From positions 914,062 through 978,061 of the forward strand of contig NZ_UTIQ01000084.1 in NCBI RefSeq assembly GCF_900582625.1: DNA of 64,000 nucleotides. The letters are read 5' to 3'. Position numbers and translations under genes: made by a program. A model generated the notes under the pieces. It worked only from the letters and a program-made list of their open reading frames with translations. It was not told the origin of the DNA and did no database searches. This DNA is from Pseudomonas viridiflava. GTDB taxonomy: Bacteria; Pseudomonadota; Gammaproteobacteria; Pseudomonadales; Pseudomonadaceae. Shown here piece by piece: positions 36,694-46,445 of this stretch. Position 1 is the first letter of the stretch; each line of letters begins with the position of its first letter.

Positions 36694-36921
36694 GGCGCGT
36701 TTGCGCACGGTTTACCTGTTTGCGACCTCAGCAAACCGCGCCGCCGCTCTGGCTCCTGGCGCGTGCGTTTGGCAATACTCAAACGCGCCACGGGGGTAGG
36801 GCAATCCTTACCCTCAGACTTCCGCTGCGCTTATAGCAATCTCTCATAGCCACCGATTTGCGCGCGCGCCAGGCTTCTCTAGCCTTAAGGCACGACGTAC
36901 AAAATCAAAAAAGGTGGGGTC

Positions 36922-38034
36922 ATGGGCGAGTCGCAAGTGAACGATGTGCTGGTCAGCTTTCGTGGCGTTCAGAAAAGCTACGACGGCGAAAACCTCATCG
37001 TCAAAGACCTCAACCTGGACATTCGCAAAGGCGAATTTCTCACCCTGCTGGGGCCGTCCGGCTCGGGCAAAACCACCAGCCTGATGATGCTCGCCGGCTT
37101 TGAAACGCCCACCAGCGGCGAAATTCTGCTGGCCGGCCGCGCCATCAATAACGTGCCGCCGCACAAGCGCGACATCGGCATGGTGTTCCAGAGCTACGCG
37201 CTGTTCCCGCACATGACCGTGGCGGAAAACCTGGCGTTTCCGCTGACCGTGCGTGGCATGAACAAAACCGACGTGAGCGAGCGCGTGAAGCGTGCGTTGT
37301 CGATGGTGCAGCTCGACACGTTCCGCAATCGCTACCCCGGCCAGTTGTCCGGCGGCCAGCAGCAGCGGGTGGCATTGGCCCGCGCGCTGGTGTTCGAGCC
37401 GCAGCTGGTGCTGATGGATGAACCGCTAGGCGCGCTGGATAAACAGCTGCGCGAACACATGCAGATGGAGATCAAACACCTGCACCAGCGCCTGGGCGTC
37501 ACCGTGGTGTACGTGACCCACGACCAGGGCGAAGCGCTGACCATGTCCGACCGCGTGGCGGTCTTTCACCAGGGCGAAATCCAGCAGATCGCGCCGCCGC
37601 GTGAACTGTACGAAGAACCGAAGAACACCTTTGTCGCCAACTTCATCGGCGAGAACAACCGCCTCAATGGCCGCCTGGTCAGCAGCGACGGTGACCGGTG
37701 CGTGGTCGAGCTGACACGTGGCGAGAAGGTCAATGCGCTGGCGGTCAATGTGGGTCAGCCGGGCGAGCCGGTGACCTTGTCGGTGCGCCCCGAGCGCGTG
37801 CTGATCAACAGCGCCAGCGACGTGTGCAGCAACCGATTCTCCGGCCGCGTGGCCGAATTTATCTACCTGGGCGACCACGTGCGTGTGCGCCTAGAGGTGT
37901 GTGGCAAGGCCGACTTCTACGTCAAGCAACCCATCGCCGATCTCGATCCGGCGCTGGCGGTGGGCGACGTGGTTCCGCTCGGTTGGCAGGTGGAGCACGT
38001 CAGGGCGTTGGATCCGCTATTGGAAACAGCCTGA
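36922..38034 (+). CDS. ABC transporter ATP-binding protein, PotA type
   Basis: 370 residues, ATG 36922 after AAGGTGGGG. Cytoplasmic ATPase subunit of a polyamine- or omega-amino-acid-type importer: Walker [16 protein letters not shown]-loop [12 protein letters not shown], signature [15 protein letters not shown], Walker [13 protein letters not shown], His switch [10 protein letters not shown], plus a C-terminal TOBE regulatory domain. First gene of a four-gene operon (ATPase, binding protein, two permeases). By order and by the gene layout next to rpe this resembles the AgtABCD system for 4-aminobutyrate and 5-aminovalerate in P. aeruginosa; substrate is inferred, not shown. Confidence 0.92.
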   Translation: MGESQVNDVLVSFRGVQKSYDGENLIVKDLNLDIRKGEFLTLLGPSGSGKTTSLMMLAGFETPTSGEILLAGRAINNVPPHKRDIGMVFQSYALFPHMTVAENLAFPLTVRGMNKTDVSERVKRALSMVQLDTFRNRYPGQLSGGQQQRVALARALVFEPQLVLMDEPLGALDKQLREHMQMEIKHLHQRLGVTVVYVTHDQGEALTMSDRVAVFHQGEIQQIAPPRELYEEPKNTFVANFIGENNRLNGRLVSSDGDRCVVELTRGEKVNALAVNVGQPGEPVTLSVRPERVLINSASDVCSNRFSGRVAEFIYLGDHVRVRLEVCGKADFYVKQPIADLDPALAVGDVVPLGWQVEHVRALDPLLETA

Positions 38035-38096
38035 CCGCTTTGAAGTTCGCAGTTTGTTAACGCGTTATTCAACCCAGCACTGTGGAGAAAACAACA

Positions 38097-39128
38097 ATGA
38101 AACAAGCACTGAAACTCGTCAGCGTGGCACTCGGGTTGGCCGTTGCCAGCCAGGCCATGGCGGCCGATCTGACCGTGATCTCGTTCGGGGGAGCGAACAA
38201 GGCCGCGCAGGTCAAAGCGTTCTATGAGCCGTGGGAAGCGGCCGGCAAAGGCAAGATCGTGGCCGGGGAGTACAACGGCGAAATGGCCAAGGTCAAAGCC
38301 ATGGTCGACACCAACAGCGTGTCCTGGGACTTGGTAGAAGTGGAGTCGCCGGAACTGTCGCGCGGCTGCGATGAAGACATGTTCGAAACCCTCGACCCTG
38401 CGCTGTTCGGCAACAAGGCCGACTACGTGCCAGGCGCCATTCAAAGCTGCGGCGTGGGCTTCTTCGTATGGTCCACCGTGCTGGCCTACAACGCCGACAA
38501 ACTGAAAACCGCGCCCACCAGCTGGGCCGATTTCTGGGACACCACAAAATTCCCCGGCAAACGTGGCCTGCGTAAAGGCGCGAAGTACACCCTGGAATTC
38601 GCCCTGATGGCCGACGGCGTTGCGCCGAAAGACGTCTACAAAGTACTGGCCAGCAAAGACGGCCAGAACCGCGCCTTCAAAAAACTCGACGAGCTGAAAC
38701 CGAGCATTCAGTGGTGGGAAGCCGGCGCTCAGCCGCCGCAATACCTCGCCTCCGGTGACGTGGTAATGAGCTCGGCCTACAACGGTCGCATCGCCGCCGT
38801 GCAGAAAGAAAGCAACCTGAAAGTGGTTTGGACCGGCGGCATCTACGACTTCGACGCCTGGGCTATTCCGAAGGGTTCGAAGAACGTCGAAGAAGCGAAG
38901 AAATTCATCGCCTACTCCGTGCAGCCTGAGCAACAGAAAATCTACTCGGAAAACATCGCCTACGGCCCGGCCAACTCCAAAGCCGTTGCCCTGCTGGACA
39001 AAGGCATCCTGAAAGACATGCCGACCACCCCGGAAAACATCGCCGATCAAGTGCAGATCGACGTGACCTTCTGGGCCGACAACGGCGAGCAGTTGGAGCA
39101 GCGCTTCAACTCGTGGGCTGCCAAGTAA
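38097..39128 (+). CDS. periplasmic substrate-binding protein, PotD type
   Basis: 343 residues from ATG 38097, with GGAG eight to twelve bases upstream; a GTG at 38082 is not preferred. Signal peptide MKQALKLVSVALGLAVASQA with cleavage near AMAADLT. The mature protein has the PotD-like fold with VISFGGANKAAQVKAFYEPW at the start and YDFDAWAIPKGSKN in the C-terminal lobe. Delivers its ligand to the permeases that follow. A 117-base hairpin element separates it from the next gene. Confidence 0.92.
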   Translation: MKQALKLVSVALGLAVASQAMAADLTVISFGGANKAAQVKAFYEPWEAAGKGKIVAGEYNGEMAKVKAMVDTNSVSWDLVEVESPELSRGCDEDMFETLDPALFGNKADYVPGAIQSCGVGFFVWSTVLAYNADKLKTAPTSWADFWDTTKFPGKRGLRKGAKYTLEFALMADGVAPKDVYKVLASKDGQNRAFKKLDELKPSIQWWEAGAQPPQYLASGDVVMSSAYNGRIAAVQKESNLKVVWTGGIYDFDAWAIPKGSKNVEEAKKFIAYSVQPEQQKIYSENIAYGPANSKAVALLDKGILKDMPTTPENIADQVQIDVTFWADNGEQLEQRFNSWAAK

Positions 39129-39191
39129 TCTGCTGGGTATGAGCAAGCACGCCGCCTGCATTTATGCAGGTGGCGCTTAAGCGATGCTCGC

Positions 39192-39308
39192 GAAACGTAG
39201 CGAGCGAAGGATAGGCAAGGCAAAAACAGGCGAGTAAGCGGAGTTGGCTGTAGCCAATGAGCATTGCGAGTCTGTTTTTAACGCCGCATAGCCGAGCGCA
39301 GTAGTTTC
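39192..39308 (+). repeat. MITE-like intercistronic element inside the ABC operon
   Basis: 117 bases with imperfect terminal inverted repeats (GAAACGTAGCG at 39192 against CGCAGTAGTTTC ending 39308), an inner pair AAAAACAG / CTGTTTTT, and a central hairpin TTGGCTGTAGCCAA. I recall similar sequences scattered in other pseudomonads, so it is probably a small mobile or structured repeat. It lies in the 200-base gap between the binding protein and first permease, where it may set their relative expression. Confidence 0.65.
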
Positions 39309-39328
39309 ATTTCTCTGGAGTAGCCCAT

Positions 39329-40561
39329 ATGGCCGTCGCCATTCCTGAAGCCACCTTAAAGCAACGCCTCGCGCGTGCCGAGCGGGTCAATCGCCTCAAG
39401 GCGCAAGCGCTGATCGCGCCGCTGGTGCTGTTTCTGCTCCTGGTGTTTCTGGTGCCGATTGTTGCGCTGCTCTACAAAAGCGTCGCCAACCCCGAAGTGG
39501 TCAACGGCTTGCCGCGCACCGTGGTGGCGGTGGCAGAGTGGGATGGCAAAGGCTTGCCGGCTGAGCCGGTGTACAAAGCCATCAGTGAAGACCTGGGCGA
39601 AGCCCGGAAAAACCAAGTCTTGGGCGATTTGTCCAAGCGTCTGAATATGGAATCGGCCGGCTACCGCAGCCTGCTGATGAAAACTGCCCGAGCGCTGCCG
39701 TTCGCCGAAGCGCCGGCTTCTTACAAAGAAGCGCTGGAAGGATTGGATGAGCGCTGGGGCGATCCGGCTTACTGGCAGGTGATTCGCCGCAACACCTCAA
39801 GCGTCACGCCGTACTACTTGCTTGCGGCGGTCGATCACCGCATCGACGACGTCGGCGAAGTGGCGCCCGCCACGCCGGACCAAGCTATTTACCTGGATAT
39901 TTTCGCCCGCACCTTCTGGATGGGCCTGGTGATTACCGCCATCTGCCTGGTGTTGGCGTATCCGCTGGCGTATCTGCTGGCCAACCTGCCGTCGCGCCAG
40001 AGCAACCTGTTGATGATTCTGGTGCTGCTGCCGTTTTGGACGTCAATTCTGGTGCGTGTCGCCGCATGGATTGTGCTGCTGCAGTCGGGCGGCCTGATCA
40101 ACAGCGCGCTGATGGCCGTAGGCATTATCGATAAGCCGTTGGAGTTGGTGTTTAACCGTTCCGGTGTGTACATCGCCATGGTGCACATCATGCTGCCGTT
40201 CATGATTTTGCCGATCTACAGCGTGATGAAGGGCATCTCGCCGACCTACATGCGTGCGGCAATTTCCCTCGGCTGCCACCCGTTTGCCAGCTTCTGGCGC
40301 GTGTACTTTCCGCAGACCCTGGCCGGTGTCGGCGCCGGTTGCCTGCTGGTGTTCATTCTCGCCATTGGCTACTACATCACCCCGGCGCTGCTGGGCAGCC
40401 CGAGCGATCAGATGGTCAGCTATTTCGTGGCCTTCTACACCAACACCAGCATCAACTGGGGAATGGCCACGGCGCTCGGCGGCCTGCTGCTGTTCGCGAC
40501 CCTGGCCCTTTACGTGGTGTATAGCTGGCTGGTGGGCGCAAGCCGCCTGCGCCTGAGCTGA
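39329..40561 (+). CDS. ABC transporter permease with long N-terminal insert, PotB type
   Basis: 410 residues, ATG 39329 with TGGAG upstream. Six membrane segments: one near 30-50, then a long hydrophilic extracytoplasmic stretch (about 52-190) that ordinary PotB proteins (about 300 residues) lack, then five more segments between 195 and 405. The EAA-type loop is AISLGCHPFASFWRVYFPQTL. Forms the channel together with the next gene, 14 bases downstream. The insert could contact the binding protein; that is speculation. Confidence 0.9.
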   Translation: MAVAIPEATLKQRLARAERVNRLKAQALIAPLVLFLLLVFLVPIVALLYKSVANPEVVNGLPRTVVAVAEWDGKGLPAEPVYKAISEDLGEARKNQVLGDLSKRLNMESAGYRSLLMKTARALPFAEAPASYKEALEGLDERWGDPAYWQVIRRNTSSVTPYYLLAAVDHRIDDVGEVAPATPDQAIYLDIFARTFWMGLVITAICLVLAYPLAYLLANLPSRQSNLLMILVLLPFWTSILVRVAAWIVLLQSGGLINSALMAVGIIDKPLELVFNRSGVYIAMVHIMLPFMILPIYSVMKGISPTYMRAAISLGCHPFASFWRVYFPQTLAGVGAGCLLVFILAIGYYITPALLGSPSDQMVSYFVAFYTNTSINWGMATALGGLLLFATLALYVVYSWLVGASRLRLS

Positions 40562-40575
40562 TTAGGAGAACTCTG

Positions 40576-41403
40576 ATGCAAAGCCCTTATATGTCTCCGA
40601 TCGAGCGCGTTTGGTACTACGCCCTTCGTGGCCTGTGCGCGCTGGTGCTGCTGTTTCTGATTCTGCCGGTGCTGGTGATCGTGCCGCTGTCGTTTAACTC
40701 CGGCAGTTTTCTGGTGTACCCGCTGCAAGGGTTCTCGCTGCATTGGTACCAAGACTTCTTCGCCTCGGCCGACTGGATGCGTTCGCTGAAAAACAGCCTG
40801 ATCGTGGCACCGGCCGCCACCGTGCTGGCCATGGTGTTCGGCACCCTCGCTGCCATTGGGCTAACCCGTGGCGAATTTCGCGGCAAGGCGCTGGTGATGA
40901 GCCTGGTGATTTCGCCGATGGTGGTGCCGGTGGTGATCGTCGGTGTGGCTAGTTATTTGTTCTTCGCGCCGCTGGGCTTGGGCAACAGCTACCTGTCGCT
41001 GATCGTGGTGCACGCGGTGTTGGGTGTGCCGTTCGTGATCATCACCGTGTCGGCCACCTTGCAGGGTTTCAACTACAACCTGGTGCGCGCAGCGGCCAGC
41101 CTCGGGGCGTCGCCGCTCACCGCCTTTCGCCGAGTGACCTTGCCGCTGATTGCACCGGGCGTGATCTCCGGCGCCTTGTTCGCCTTTGCTACCTCGTTTG
41201 ATGAAGTGGTGGTGACGCTGTTCCTCGCCGGGCCTGGTCAGGCGACGTTGCCTCGGCAGATGTTCAGCGGCATCCGCGAAAACCTCAGCCCCACCATTGC
41301 GGCGGCGGCGACGTTGCTGATTGGTTTCTCGATTGTGCTGTTGCTGACGTTGGAGTGGTTGCGGGGGCGGAGTGAGAAGTTGCGGACTTCGGCGAGCGAG
41401 TAG
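40576..41403 (+). CDS. ABC transporter permease, PotC type
   Basis: 275 residues, ATG 40576 preceded by AGGAGAA. Six membrane helices in the standard MetI-like domain, with the EAA-type motif AAASLGASPLTAFRRVTLPLI. Second membrane subunit of the importer; ends the operon. The 214-base gap to rpe contains a degenerate REP element and then the rpe promoter region. Confidence 0.92.
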   Translation: MQSPYMSPIERVWYYALRGLCALVLLFLILPVLVIVPLSFNSGSFLVYPLQGFSLHWYQDFFASADWMRSLKNSLIVAPAATVLAMVFGTLAAIGLTRGEFRGKALVMSLVISPMVVPVVIVGVASYLFFAPLGLGNSYLSLIVVHAVLGVPFVIITVSATLQGFNYNLVRAAASLGASPLTAFRRVTLPLIAPGVISGALFAFATSFDEVVVTLFLAGPGQATLPRQMFSGIRENLSPTIAAAATLLIGFSIVLLLTLEWLRGRSEKLRTSASE

Positions 41404-41429
41404 GAAGGTGGTTTCGCCTGTTCCAGGAA

Positions 41430-41517
41430 ATCGAGGCTAAAGCCTCTCCCACAGGGGTTGGTCGTTCGCTGTGGGAACTGAAAACTGAAAGCTGTGGGAG
41501 CGGCTTCAGCCGCGATG
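41430..41517. repeat. degenerate REP pair between the ABC operon and rpe
   Basis: ATCGAGGCTAAAGCCTCTCC at 41430 and GTGGGAGCGGCTTCAGCC near 41494 in inverted orientation, with a GTGGGAACTGAAAACTGAAA segment between them. A related but diverged version of the common palindrome. Confidence 0.8.
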
Positions 41518-41617
41518 CTGTTGAGGTTGTCTGTTAAGCCTGCATGGCCGACGCCCAGGAGGTCGGTTGGTAAAACCTCGGGTACAATGCGCGCCTTGAT
41601 TTCGTCCGAGGTGCGCC

Positions 41618-42292
41618 ATGCAACCTTTCGCTATTGCCCCATCCATTCTCTCCGCCGACTTCGCCCGCCTGGGTGAGGAAGTCGACAACGTTCTAGCCGC
41701 TGGCGCCGACATCGTGCACTTCGATGTCATGGACAACCACTACGTGCCCAACCTCACCATCGGCCCGATGGTCTGCTCGGCGCTGCGCAAGTACGGCGTT
41801 ACAGCTCCTATCGATGTGCACCTGATGGTCTCGCCGGTTGATCGCATCATTGGCGACTTTATCGAAGCCGGCGCCACGTACATCACCTTCCACCCCGAAG
41901 CCAGTCAGCACATCGACCGCTCGTTGCAGTTGATCAAGGCGGGCGGCTGCAAGGCGGGCCTGGTGTTCAACCCGGCCACCTCGCTGGACAGCCTCAAGTA
42001 CGTGATGGACAAGGTCGACATGATCTTGCTCATGAGCGTGAACCCAGGCTTTGGCGGGCAGAAGTTCATCCCCGGCACGCTGGACAAACTGCGCGAAGCC
42101 CGTGCCCTGATCGAAGCCTCTGGCCGCGACATTCGTCTGGAAATCGACGGCGGCGTGAACGTTCAGAACATTCGCGAAATCGCAGCGGCAGGTGCCGACA
42201 CCTTTGTAGCCGGTTCGGCCATTTTCAACACACCGGATTACGCGGCCGTCATCGCCCAGATGCGCGCCGAACTGGCGCTCGCGCGCCCATGA
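41618..42292 (+). CDS. rpe: ribulose-phosphate 3-epimerase
   Basis: 224 residues, ATG 41618. TIM-barrel enzyme interconverting ribulose-5-phosphate and xylulose-5-phosphate. The family motifs [57 protein letters not shown] and [10 protein letters not shown] are all intact, including catalytic aspartates. Overlaps gph by four bases (ATGA), so the pair is translationally coupled. A TACAAT at 41582-41587 may be a -10 element. Confidence 0.96.
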   Translation: MQPFAIAPSILSADFARLGEEVDNVLAAGADIVHFDVMDNHYVPNLTIGPMVCSALRKYGVTAPIDVHLMVSPVDRIIGDFIEAGATYITFHPEASQHIDRSLQLIKAGGCKAGLVFNPATSLDSLKYVMDKVDMILLMSVNPGFGGQKFIPGTLDKLREARALIEASGRDIRLEIDGGVNVQNIREIAAAGADTFVAGSAIFNTPDYAAVIAQMRAELALARP

Positions 42293-43125
42293 GTGGCTTT
42301 GCGCAGGTGCTCGGCGGGCGCTTGCCGCGCCTGGTGATGTTCGACCTGGACGGCACCCTGATCGACTCAGTGCCCGACCTGGCCGCCGCCGTTGACCACA
42401 TGCTTATTCAGCTAAACCGCCCGACAGCGGGCGCCGAGCAGGTTCGTACCTGGGTGGGTAACGGCGTGCGTGTGCTGGTGCGTCGCGCCCTGGCTGGCAG
42501 CATCGACCACGCAGCGGTAAGCGATGAAGACACCGAGCAGGCGCTGGCGATTTTCATGGAGCTGTACGCCGACAACCACTCGCTGTCCAAGCTCTACCCA
42601 GGCGTGCGCGAAACGCTGAAATGGCTGAAAAGCCAAGGCATCGAGATGGCGCTGATCACCAACAAGCCGGAGCGCTTTGTCGGTCCGCTGCTGGATGAAA
42701 TGCGCATAGGCCGTTACTTCCGCTGGATCATTGGCGGCGACACGCTGCCTCAGCAAAAGCCCGATCCGGCTGCGCTGAATGTGGTTATGCAAATGGCCGA
42801 AGTGTCGCCGGGCGAAGCGGTGTTTGTTGGCGACTCGCGCACCGATGTGCAAGCTGCCAAAGCCGCCGGTGTGCTGTGCGTGGCGCTGAGTTATGGCTAC
42901 AACCATGGTCGGCCGATTGCCGAGGAAGAACCGGCACTGGTGATCGACGATCTGCGCGAACTGCTGCCCGATTGCGCCGAATCGGCCGCTGAGATAATGT
43001 TGCCCGACGCCGTCAAATCCCCCCGCCAAAGAGATGCCATCGTGGTGGTCACCCGCAAACACTGGTTCGTCAAATCCGGGATGAAAATCCTCAAGGCCCT
43101 GGCCCGCTGGCGTTGGCGCGCCTGA
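42289..43125 (+). CDS. gph: phosphoglycolate phosphatase
   Basis: 278 residues. HAD-superfamily phosphatase that detoxifies 2-phosphoglycolate. Motif [15 protein letters not shown] contains the nucleophile aspartate; motif II is ALITNKP; motif III and IV lie in [10 protein letters not shown] and [16 protein letters not shown]. The C-terminal extension (LARWRWRA ending) after the domain is typical of Pseudomonas Gph. Starts inside the rpe stop. trpE follows 162 bases later after a structured leader. Confidence 0.93.
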   Translation: MSGFAQVLGGRLPRLVMFDLDGTLIDSVPDLAAAVDHMLIQLNRPTAGAEQVRTWVGNGVRVLVRRALAGSIDHAAVSDEDTEQALAIFMELYADNHSLSKLYPGVRETLKWLKSQGIEMALITNKPERFVGPLLDEMRIGRYFRWIIGGDTLPQQKPDPAALNVVMQMAEVSPGEAVFVGDSRTDVQAAKAAGVLCVALSYGYNHGRPIAEEEPALVIDDLRELLPDCAESAAEIMLPDAVKSPRQRDAIVVVTRKHWFVKSGMKILKALARWRWRA

Positions 43126-43184
43126 TCCGAGCCTGGCCGCAAGGCCTGCGTGTTTGCCATTACGACCCTAAATCTGAGCAAGAC

Positions 43185-43249
43185 GGATGCGAGTTCCCCA
43201 ACAGGGCGCGCAGTGAGTAACTGCCGATAGCCCGAGCGGCTCGCCATCC
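43185..43249 (+). promoter_or_regulatory. structured leader RNA upstream of trpE
   Basis: Nested helices can form: GGATGCGAG (43185-43193) with CTCGCCATCC (43240-43249, one bulge), GGGC (43204-43207) with GCCC (43230-43233), and GCAGT (43210-43214) with ACTGC (43220-43224). The domain ends 38 bases before the trpE ATG. No short ORF with tandem tryptophan codons is present, so it is not a classical Trp leader-peptide attenuator. Function unknown. Confidence 0.45.
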
Positions 43250-43264
43250 CGGCCAGGTTTTTAC

Positions 43265-43279
43265 CCTCAAGCCATGAGG
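43265..43279 (+). promoter_or_regulatory. hairpin overlapping the trpE Shine-Dalgarno site
   Basis: CCTCA (43265-43269) pairs with TGAGG (43275-43279), and the GAGG at 43276-43279 is the trpE ribosome-binding site, eight bases before the ATG. Formation of this stem would hide the site. Confidence 0.45.
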
Positions 43280-43287
43280 CTGTTTAC

Positions 43288-44790
43288 ATGATCCGCGAAG
43301 AATTCCTGCGCCTGGCCGCTGACGGCTACAACCGCATTCCCCTTGCCTGTGAAACCCTGGCCGACTTCGACACACCGCTGTCGATTTATCTCAAGCTGGC
43401 CGACCAGCCCAACTCCTATTTGCTCGAGTCCGTACAGGGCGGCGAGAAGTGGGGCCGTTACTCGATCATCGGCCTGCCGTGCCGCACGGTGCTGCGTGTG
43501 CATGGCCATCACATCAGCGTGACCCACGACGGCGTCGAGATCGAAAGCCTGGAAAGTGAAGACCCGCTGGCCTTCGTCGAAACCTTCAAGGCCCGCTACA
43601 ACGTGCCGAGCATCGCTGGCCTGCCGCGCTTCAACGGCGGCCTCGTCGGTTACTTCGGTTACGACTGCGTGCGCTATGTGGAAAAACGCCTGGGCGCCTG
43701 CCCGAATCCGGACCCGATTGGTGTGCCGGACATTCTGCTGATGGTCTCCGACGCCGTGGTGGTGTTCGACAACCTGGCCGGCAAGATGCACGCGATTGTG
43801 CTGGCCGACCCAGCGCAAACCGACGCCTACGAAAACGGTCTGGCGCGCCTGGAAGAGTTGCTGGAAAAACTGCGCCAGCCGATCACCCCGCGTCGCGGTT
43901 TGGACTTCACGAAAGAGTCGGGCATCGAGCCGAATTTCCGCTCCAGTTTTACCCGCGAGGACTACGAGCGTTCGGTCGACACCATCAAGGAATACATCCT
44001 GGCTGGCGACTGCATGCAAGTGGTGCCGTCGCAGCGCATGTCCATCGACTTCAAAGCCGCGCCTATCGACTTGTACCGGGCGCTGCGCTGCTTTAACCCG
44101 ACGCCCTACATGTACTTCTTCAACTTCGGCGATTTCCATGTCGTCGGCAGTTCGCCCGAAGTGCTGGTGCGCGTTGAAGACAACCTGATCACCGTGCGCC
44201 CCATCGCCGGCACGCGTCCGCGCGGCGCCACCGAAGAGGCCGACCGCGCGCTGGAAGAAGACCTGCTGGCCGACGCCAAGGAGATTGCCGAGCACCTGAT
44301 GCTGATCGACCTTGGGCGCAACGATACCGGTCGGGTTTCCGAAATCGGTACGGTTAAGCTCACCGAAAAGATGGTGATCGAGCGCTATTCCAACGTGATG
44401 CACATCGTCTCCAACGTCACCGGCCAACTGAAAAACGGGCTGACGGCCATGGACGCGCTGCGGGCGATTTTGCCGGCGGGCACGTTGTCTGGTGCGCCGA
44501 AGATTCGCGCCATGGAAATCATCGACGAACTGGAGCCAGTCAAGCGCGGCGTGTACGGCGGCGCGGTGGGTTACCTGGCCTGGAACGGCAACATGGACAC
44601 CGCCATTGCCATTCGTACCGCCGTGATCAAAAACGGTGAGCTGCATGTGCAAGCCGGTGGCGGCATCGTCGCCGATTCGGTGCCGGCGCTGGAGTGGGAA
44701 GAAACCCTGAATAAGCGCCGCGCCATGTTCCGCGCGGTCGCCCTGGCTGAACAGACCGTCCCCACTTCTTCCACCGCCACCGACGCCTAA
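43288..44790 (+). CDS. trpE: anthranilate synthase component I
   Basis: 500 residues. Converts chorismate to anthranilate using ammonia from TrpG. The N-terminal tryptophan-binding element [16 protein letters not shown] (LLESX10S) is present, so feedback inhibition is expected. Catalytic domain segments [26 protein letters not shown] and [20 protein letters not shown] are intact. It is only 12 bases from trpG, in contrast to P. aeruginosa where a large pyocin cluster intervenes. Expression may be tuned by the leader upstream. Confidence 0.96.
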   Translation: MIREEFLRLAADGYNRIPLACETLADFDTPLSIYLKLADQPNSYLLESVQGGEKWGRYSIIGLPCRTVLRVHGHHISVTHDGVEIESLESEDPLAFVETFKARYNVPSIAGLPRFNGGLVGYFGYDCVRYVEKRLGACPNPDPIGVPDILLMVSDAVVVFDNLAGKMHAIVLADPAQTDAYENGLARLEELLEKLRQPITPRRGLDFTKESGIEPNFRSSFTREDYERSVDTIKEYILAGDCMQVVPSQRMSIDFKAAPIDLYRALRCFNPTPYMYFFNFGDFHVVGSSPEVLVRVEDNLITVRPIAGTRPRGATEEADRALEEDLLADAKEIAEHLMLIDLGRNDTGRVSEIGTVKLTEKMVIERYSNVMHIVSNVTGQLKNGLTAMDALRAILPAGTLSGAPKIRAMEIIDELEPVKRGVYGGAVGYLAWNGNMDTAIAIRTAVIKNGELHVQAGGGIVADSVPALEWEETLNKRRAMFRAVALAEQTVPTSSTATDA

Positions 44791-44802
44791 GGAGCACTTG
44801 CC

Positions 44803-45399
44803 ATGCTGTTAATGATCGACAACTACGACTCCTTTACCTACAACGTCGTGCAGTACCTGGGCGAGTTGGGCGCGGACGTGAAAGTGGTGCGCAACGATGA
44901 GCTCAGCGTGGCTGACGTCGAAGCGTTGAAGCCGGAACGCATCGTGGTATCGCCCGGCCCGTGCACGCCGAGCGAAGCGGGTATTTCCATCGAAGCCATC
45001 GAGGACTTCGGCGGCAAACTGCCGATTCTCGGCGTGTGCCTGGGCCACCAAAGCATTGGTCAGGCCTTCGGCGGCGACGTAGTGCGCGCCCGCCAGGTGA
45101 TGCACGGCAAAACCAGCGCGGTGTACCACAACAACACCGGCGTGTTCGAAGGCTTGAAAAACCCACTGACCGTCACCCGCTACCACTCGTTGGTGGTCAA
45201 GCTGGACACCTTGCCCGACTGCTTGGAAGTCACGGCCTGGACCCAGCACGAAGACGGCTCGGTGGACGAAATCATGGGCTTGCGCCACAAGACCCTGAAC
45301 ATCGAAGGCGTGCAGTTTCACCCTGAATCGATTCTGTCGGAGCAGGGCCACGAGCTGTTTGCCAACTTCCTCAAACAAAGCGGGGGCGTGCGCGCATGA
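44803..45399 (+). CDS. trpG: anthranilate synthase component II (glutamine amidotransferase)
   Basis: 198 residues, ATG 44803 with AAGGAG upstream. Class I amidotransferase: catalytic Cys in [15 protein letters not shown] and the His/Glu pair in VQFHPESIL. Hydrolyses glutamine and channels ammonia to TrpE. Overlaps trpD by four bases (ATGA). Confidence 0.96.
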   Translation: MLLMIDNYDSFTYNVVQYLGELGADVKVVRNDELSVADVEALKPERIVVSPGPCTPSEAGISIEAIEDFGGKLPILGVCLGHQSIGQAFGGDVVRARQVMHGKTSAVYHNNTGVFEGLKNPLTVTRYHSLVVKLDTLPDCLEVTAWTQHEDGSVDEIMGLRHKTLNIEGVQFHPESILSEQGHELFANFLKQSGGVRA

Positions 45400-46445
45400 A
45401 CATCAGAGAAGCCCTCAACCGCGTGGTCGCTCAGCTCGACCTGACCACCGAAGAAATGCAGGACGTCATGCGCGAAATCATGACCGGACAGTGCACCGAC
45501 GCGCAGATCGGTGCCTTTCTGATGGGCATGCGCATGAAGAGCGAAACCATCGACGAGATCGTCGGTGCCGTCGCGGTTATGCGCGAGCTGGCGGCGCACG
45601 TTGAGTTGCCGACGCTCAAACATGTGGTCGACGTGGTCGGCACCGGCGGCGATGGCGCCAACATTTTCAACGTCTCCACGGCCGCGGCGTTCGTCGTTGC
45701 GGCGGCCGGCGGCAAGGTGGCCAAGCATGGCAACCGCGCGGTATCGGGTAAAAGCGGCAGCGCTGATCTGCTCGAAGCGGCGGGCATTTATCTGGAACTG
45801 ACGCCCGTGCAAGTGGCGCGCTGCATCGACAGCGTGGGCGTTGGCTTCATGTTCGCGCAGGTGCACCACAAGGCGATGAAATACGCCGCCGGCCCGCGCC
45901 GTGAAATGGGGCTGCGTACCTTGTTCAACATGCTCGGCCCACTGACCAATCCTGCCGGGGTGAAGCATCAGGTGGTCGGCGTGTTCAGCCAGGAACTGTG
46001 CCGTCCGCTCGCCGAGGTGCTCAAGCGTCTGGGAAGCGAGCACATTCTGGTGGTGCATTCGCGTGATGGGCTGGACGAATTCAGCCTGGCCGCGCCCACC
46101 CATGTGGCCGAACTCAAAGACGGTCAGATCAGCGAATACGATGTGCGTCCTGAAGATTTCGGCATCACCAGCCAAACGCTGATGGGGCTGGAAGTCGCCA
46201 GCCCGGCGGCGTCGCTGGAGCTGATCCGCGATGCCCTGGGGCGCCGTAAAACTGAGGCAGGCAGGAAAGCCGGCGACTTGATCGTGCTCAATGCGGGCGC
46301 GGCCCTGTATGCCGCCGATTTAGCGACTAGCCTGCATGAAGGGGTGCAGTTGGCCCACGACGCGCTGCACACCGGTTTGGCGCGGGAAAAAATGGAAGAG
46401 TTGGCCTCGTTTACGGCGGTGTTCCGCCAGGAGAATCAAGCGTGA
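45396..46445 (+). CDS. trpD: anthranilate phosphoribosyltransferase
   Basis: 349 residues. Transfers phosphoribose from PRPP to anthranilate. PRPP-binding motif [14 protein letters not shown], the [19 protein letters not shown] segment and [18 protein letters not shown] are diagnostic. Starts within the trpG stop and ends overlapping the trpC GTG start (GTGA). Confidence 0.96.
   Translation: MNIREALNRVVAQLDLTTEEMQDVMREIMTGQCTDAQIGAFLMGMRMKSETIDEIVGAVAVMRELAAHVELPTLKHVVDVVGTGGDGANIFNVSTAAAFVVAAAGGKVAKHGNRAVSGKSGSADLLEAAGIYLELTPVQVARCIDSVGVGFMFAQVHHKAMKYAAGPRREMGLRTLFNMLGPLTNPAGVKHQVVGVFSQELCRPLAEVLKRLGSEHILVVHSRDGLDEFSLAAPTHVAELKDGQISEYDVRPEDFGITSQTLMGLEVASPAASLELIRDALGRRKTEAGRKAGDLIVLNAGAALYAADLATSLHEGVQLAHDALHTGLAREKMEELASFTAVFRQENQA

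Noticed and set aside
36694..36921. sigma-54 promoter before the ABC transporter
   Set aside because: I looked for TGGCAC-N5-TTGC-type elements; the best candidates have wrong spacing.
43126..43287. classical Trp leader peptide attenuator before trpE
   Set aside because: No short ORF with tandem TGG codons and no terminator with a T run.
43267..44652. 461-codon minus-strand frame opposite trpE
   Set aside because: Shadow of trpE; no start signal.
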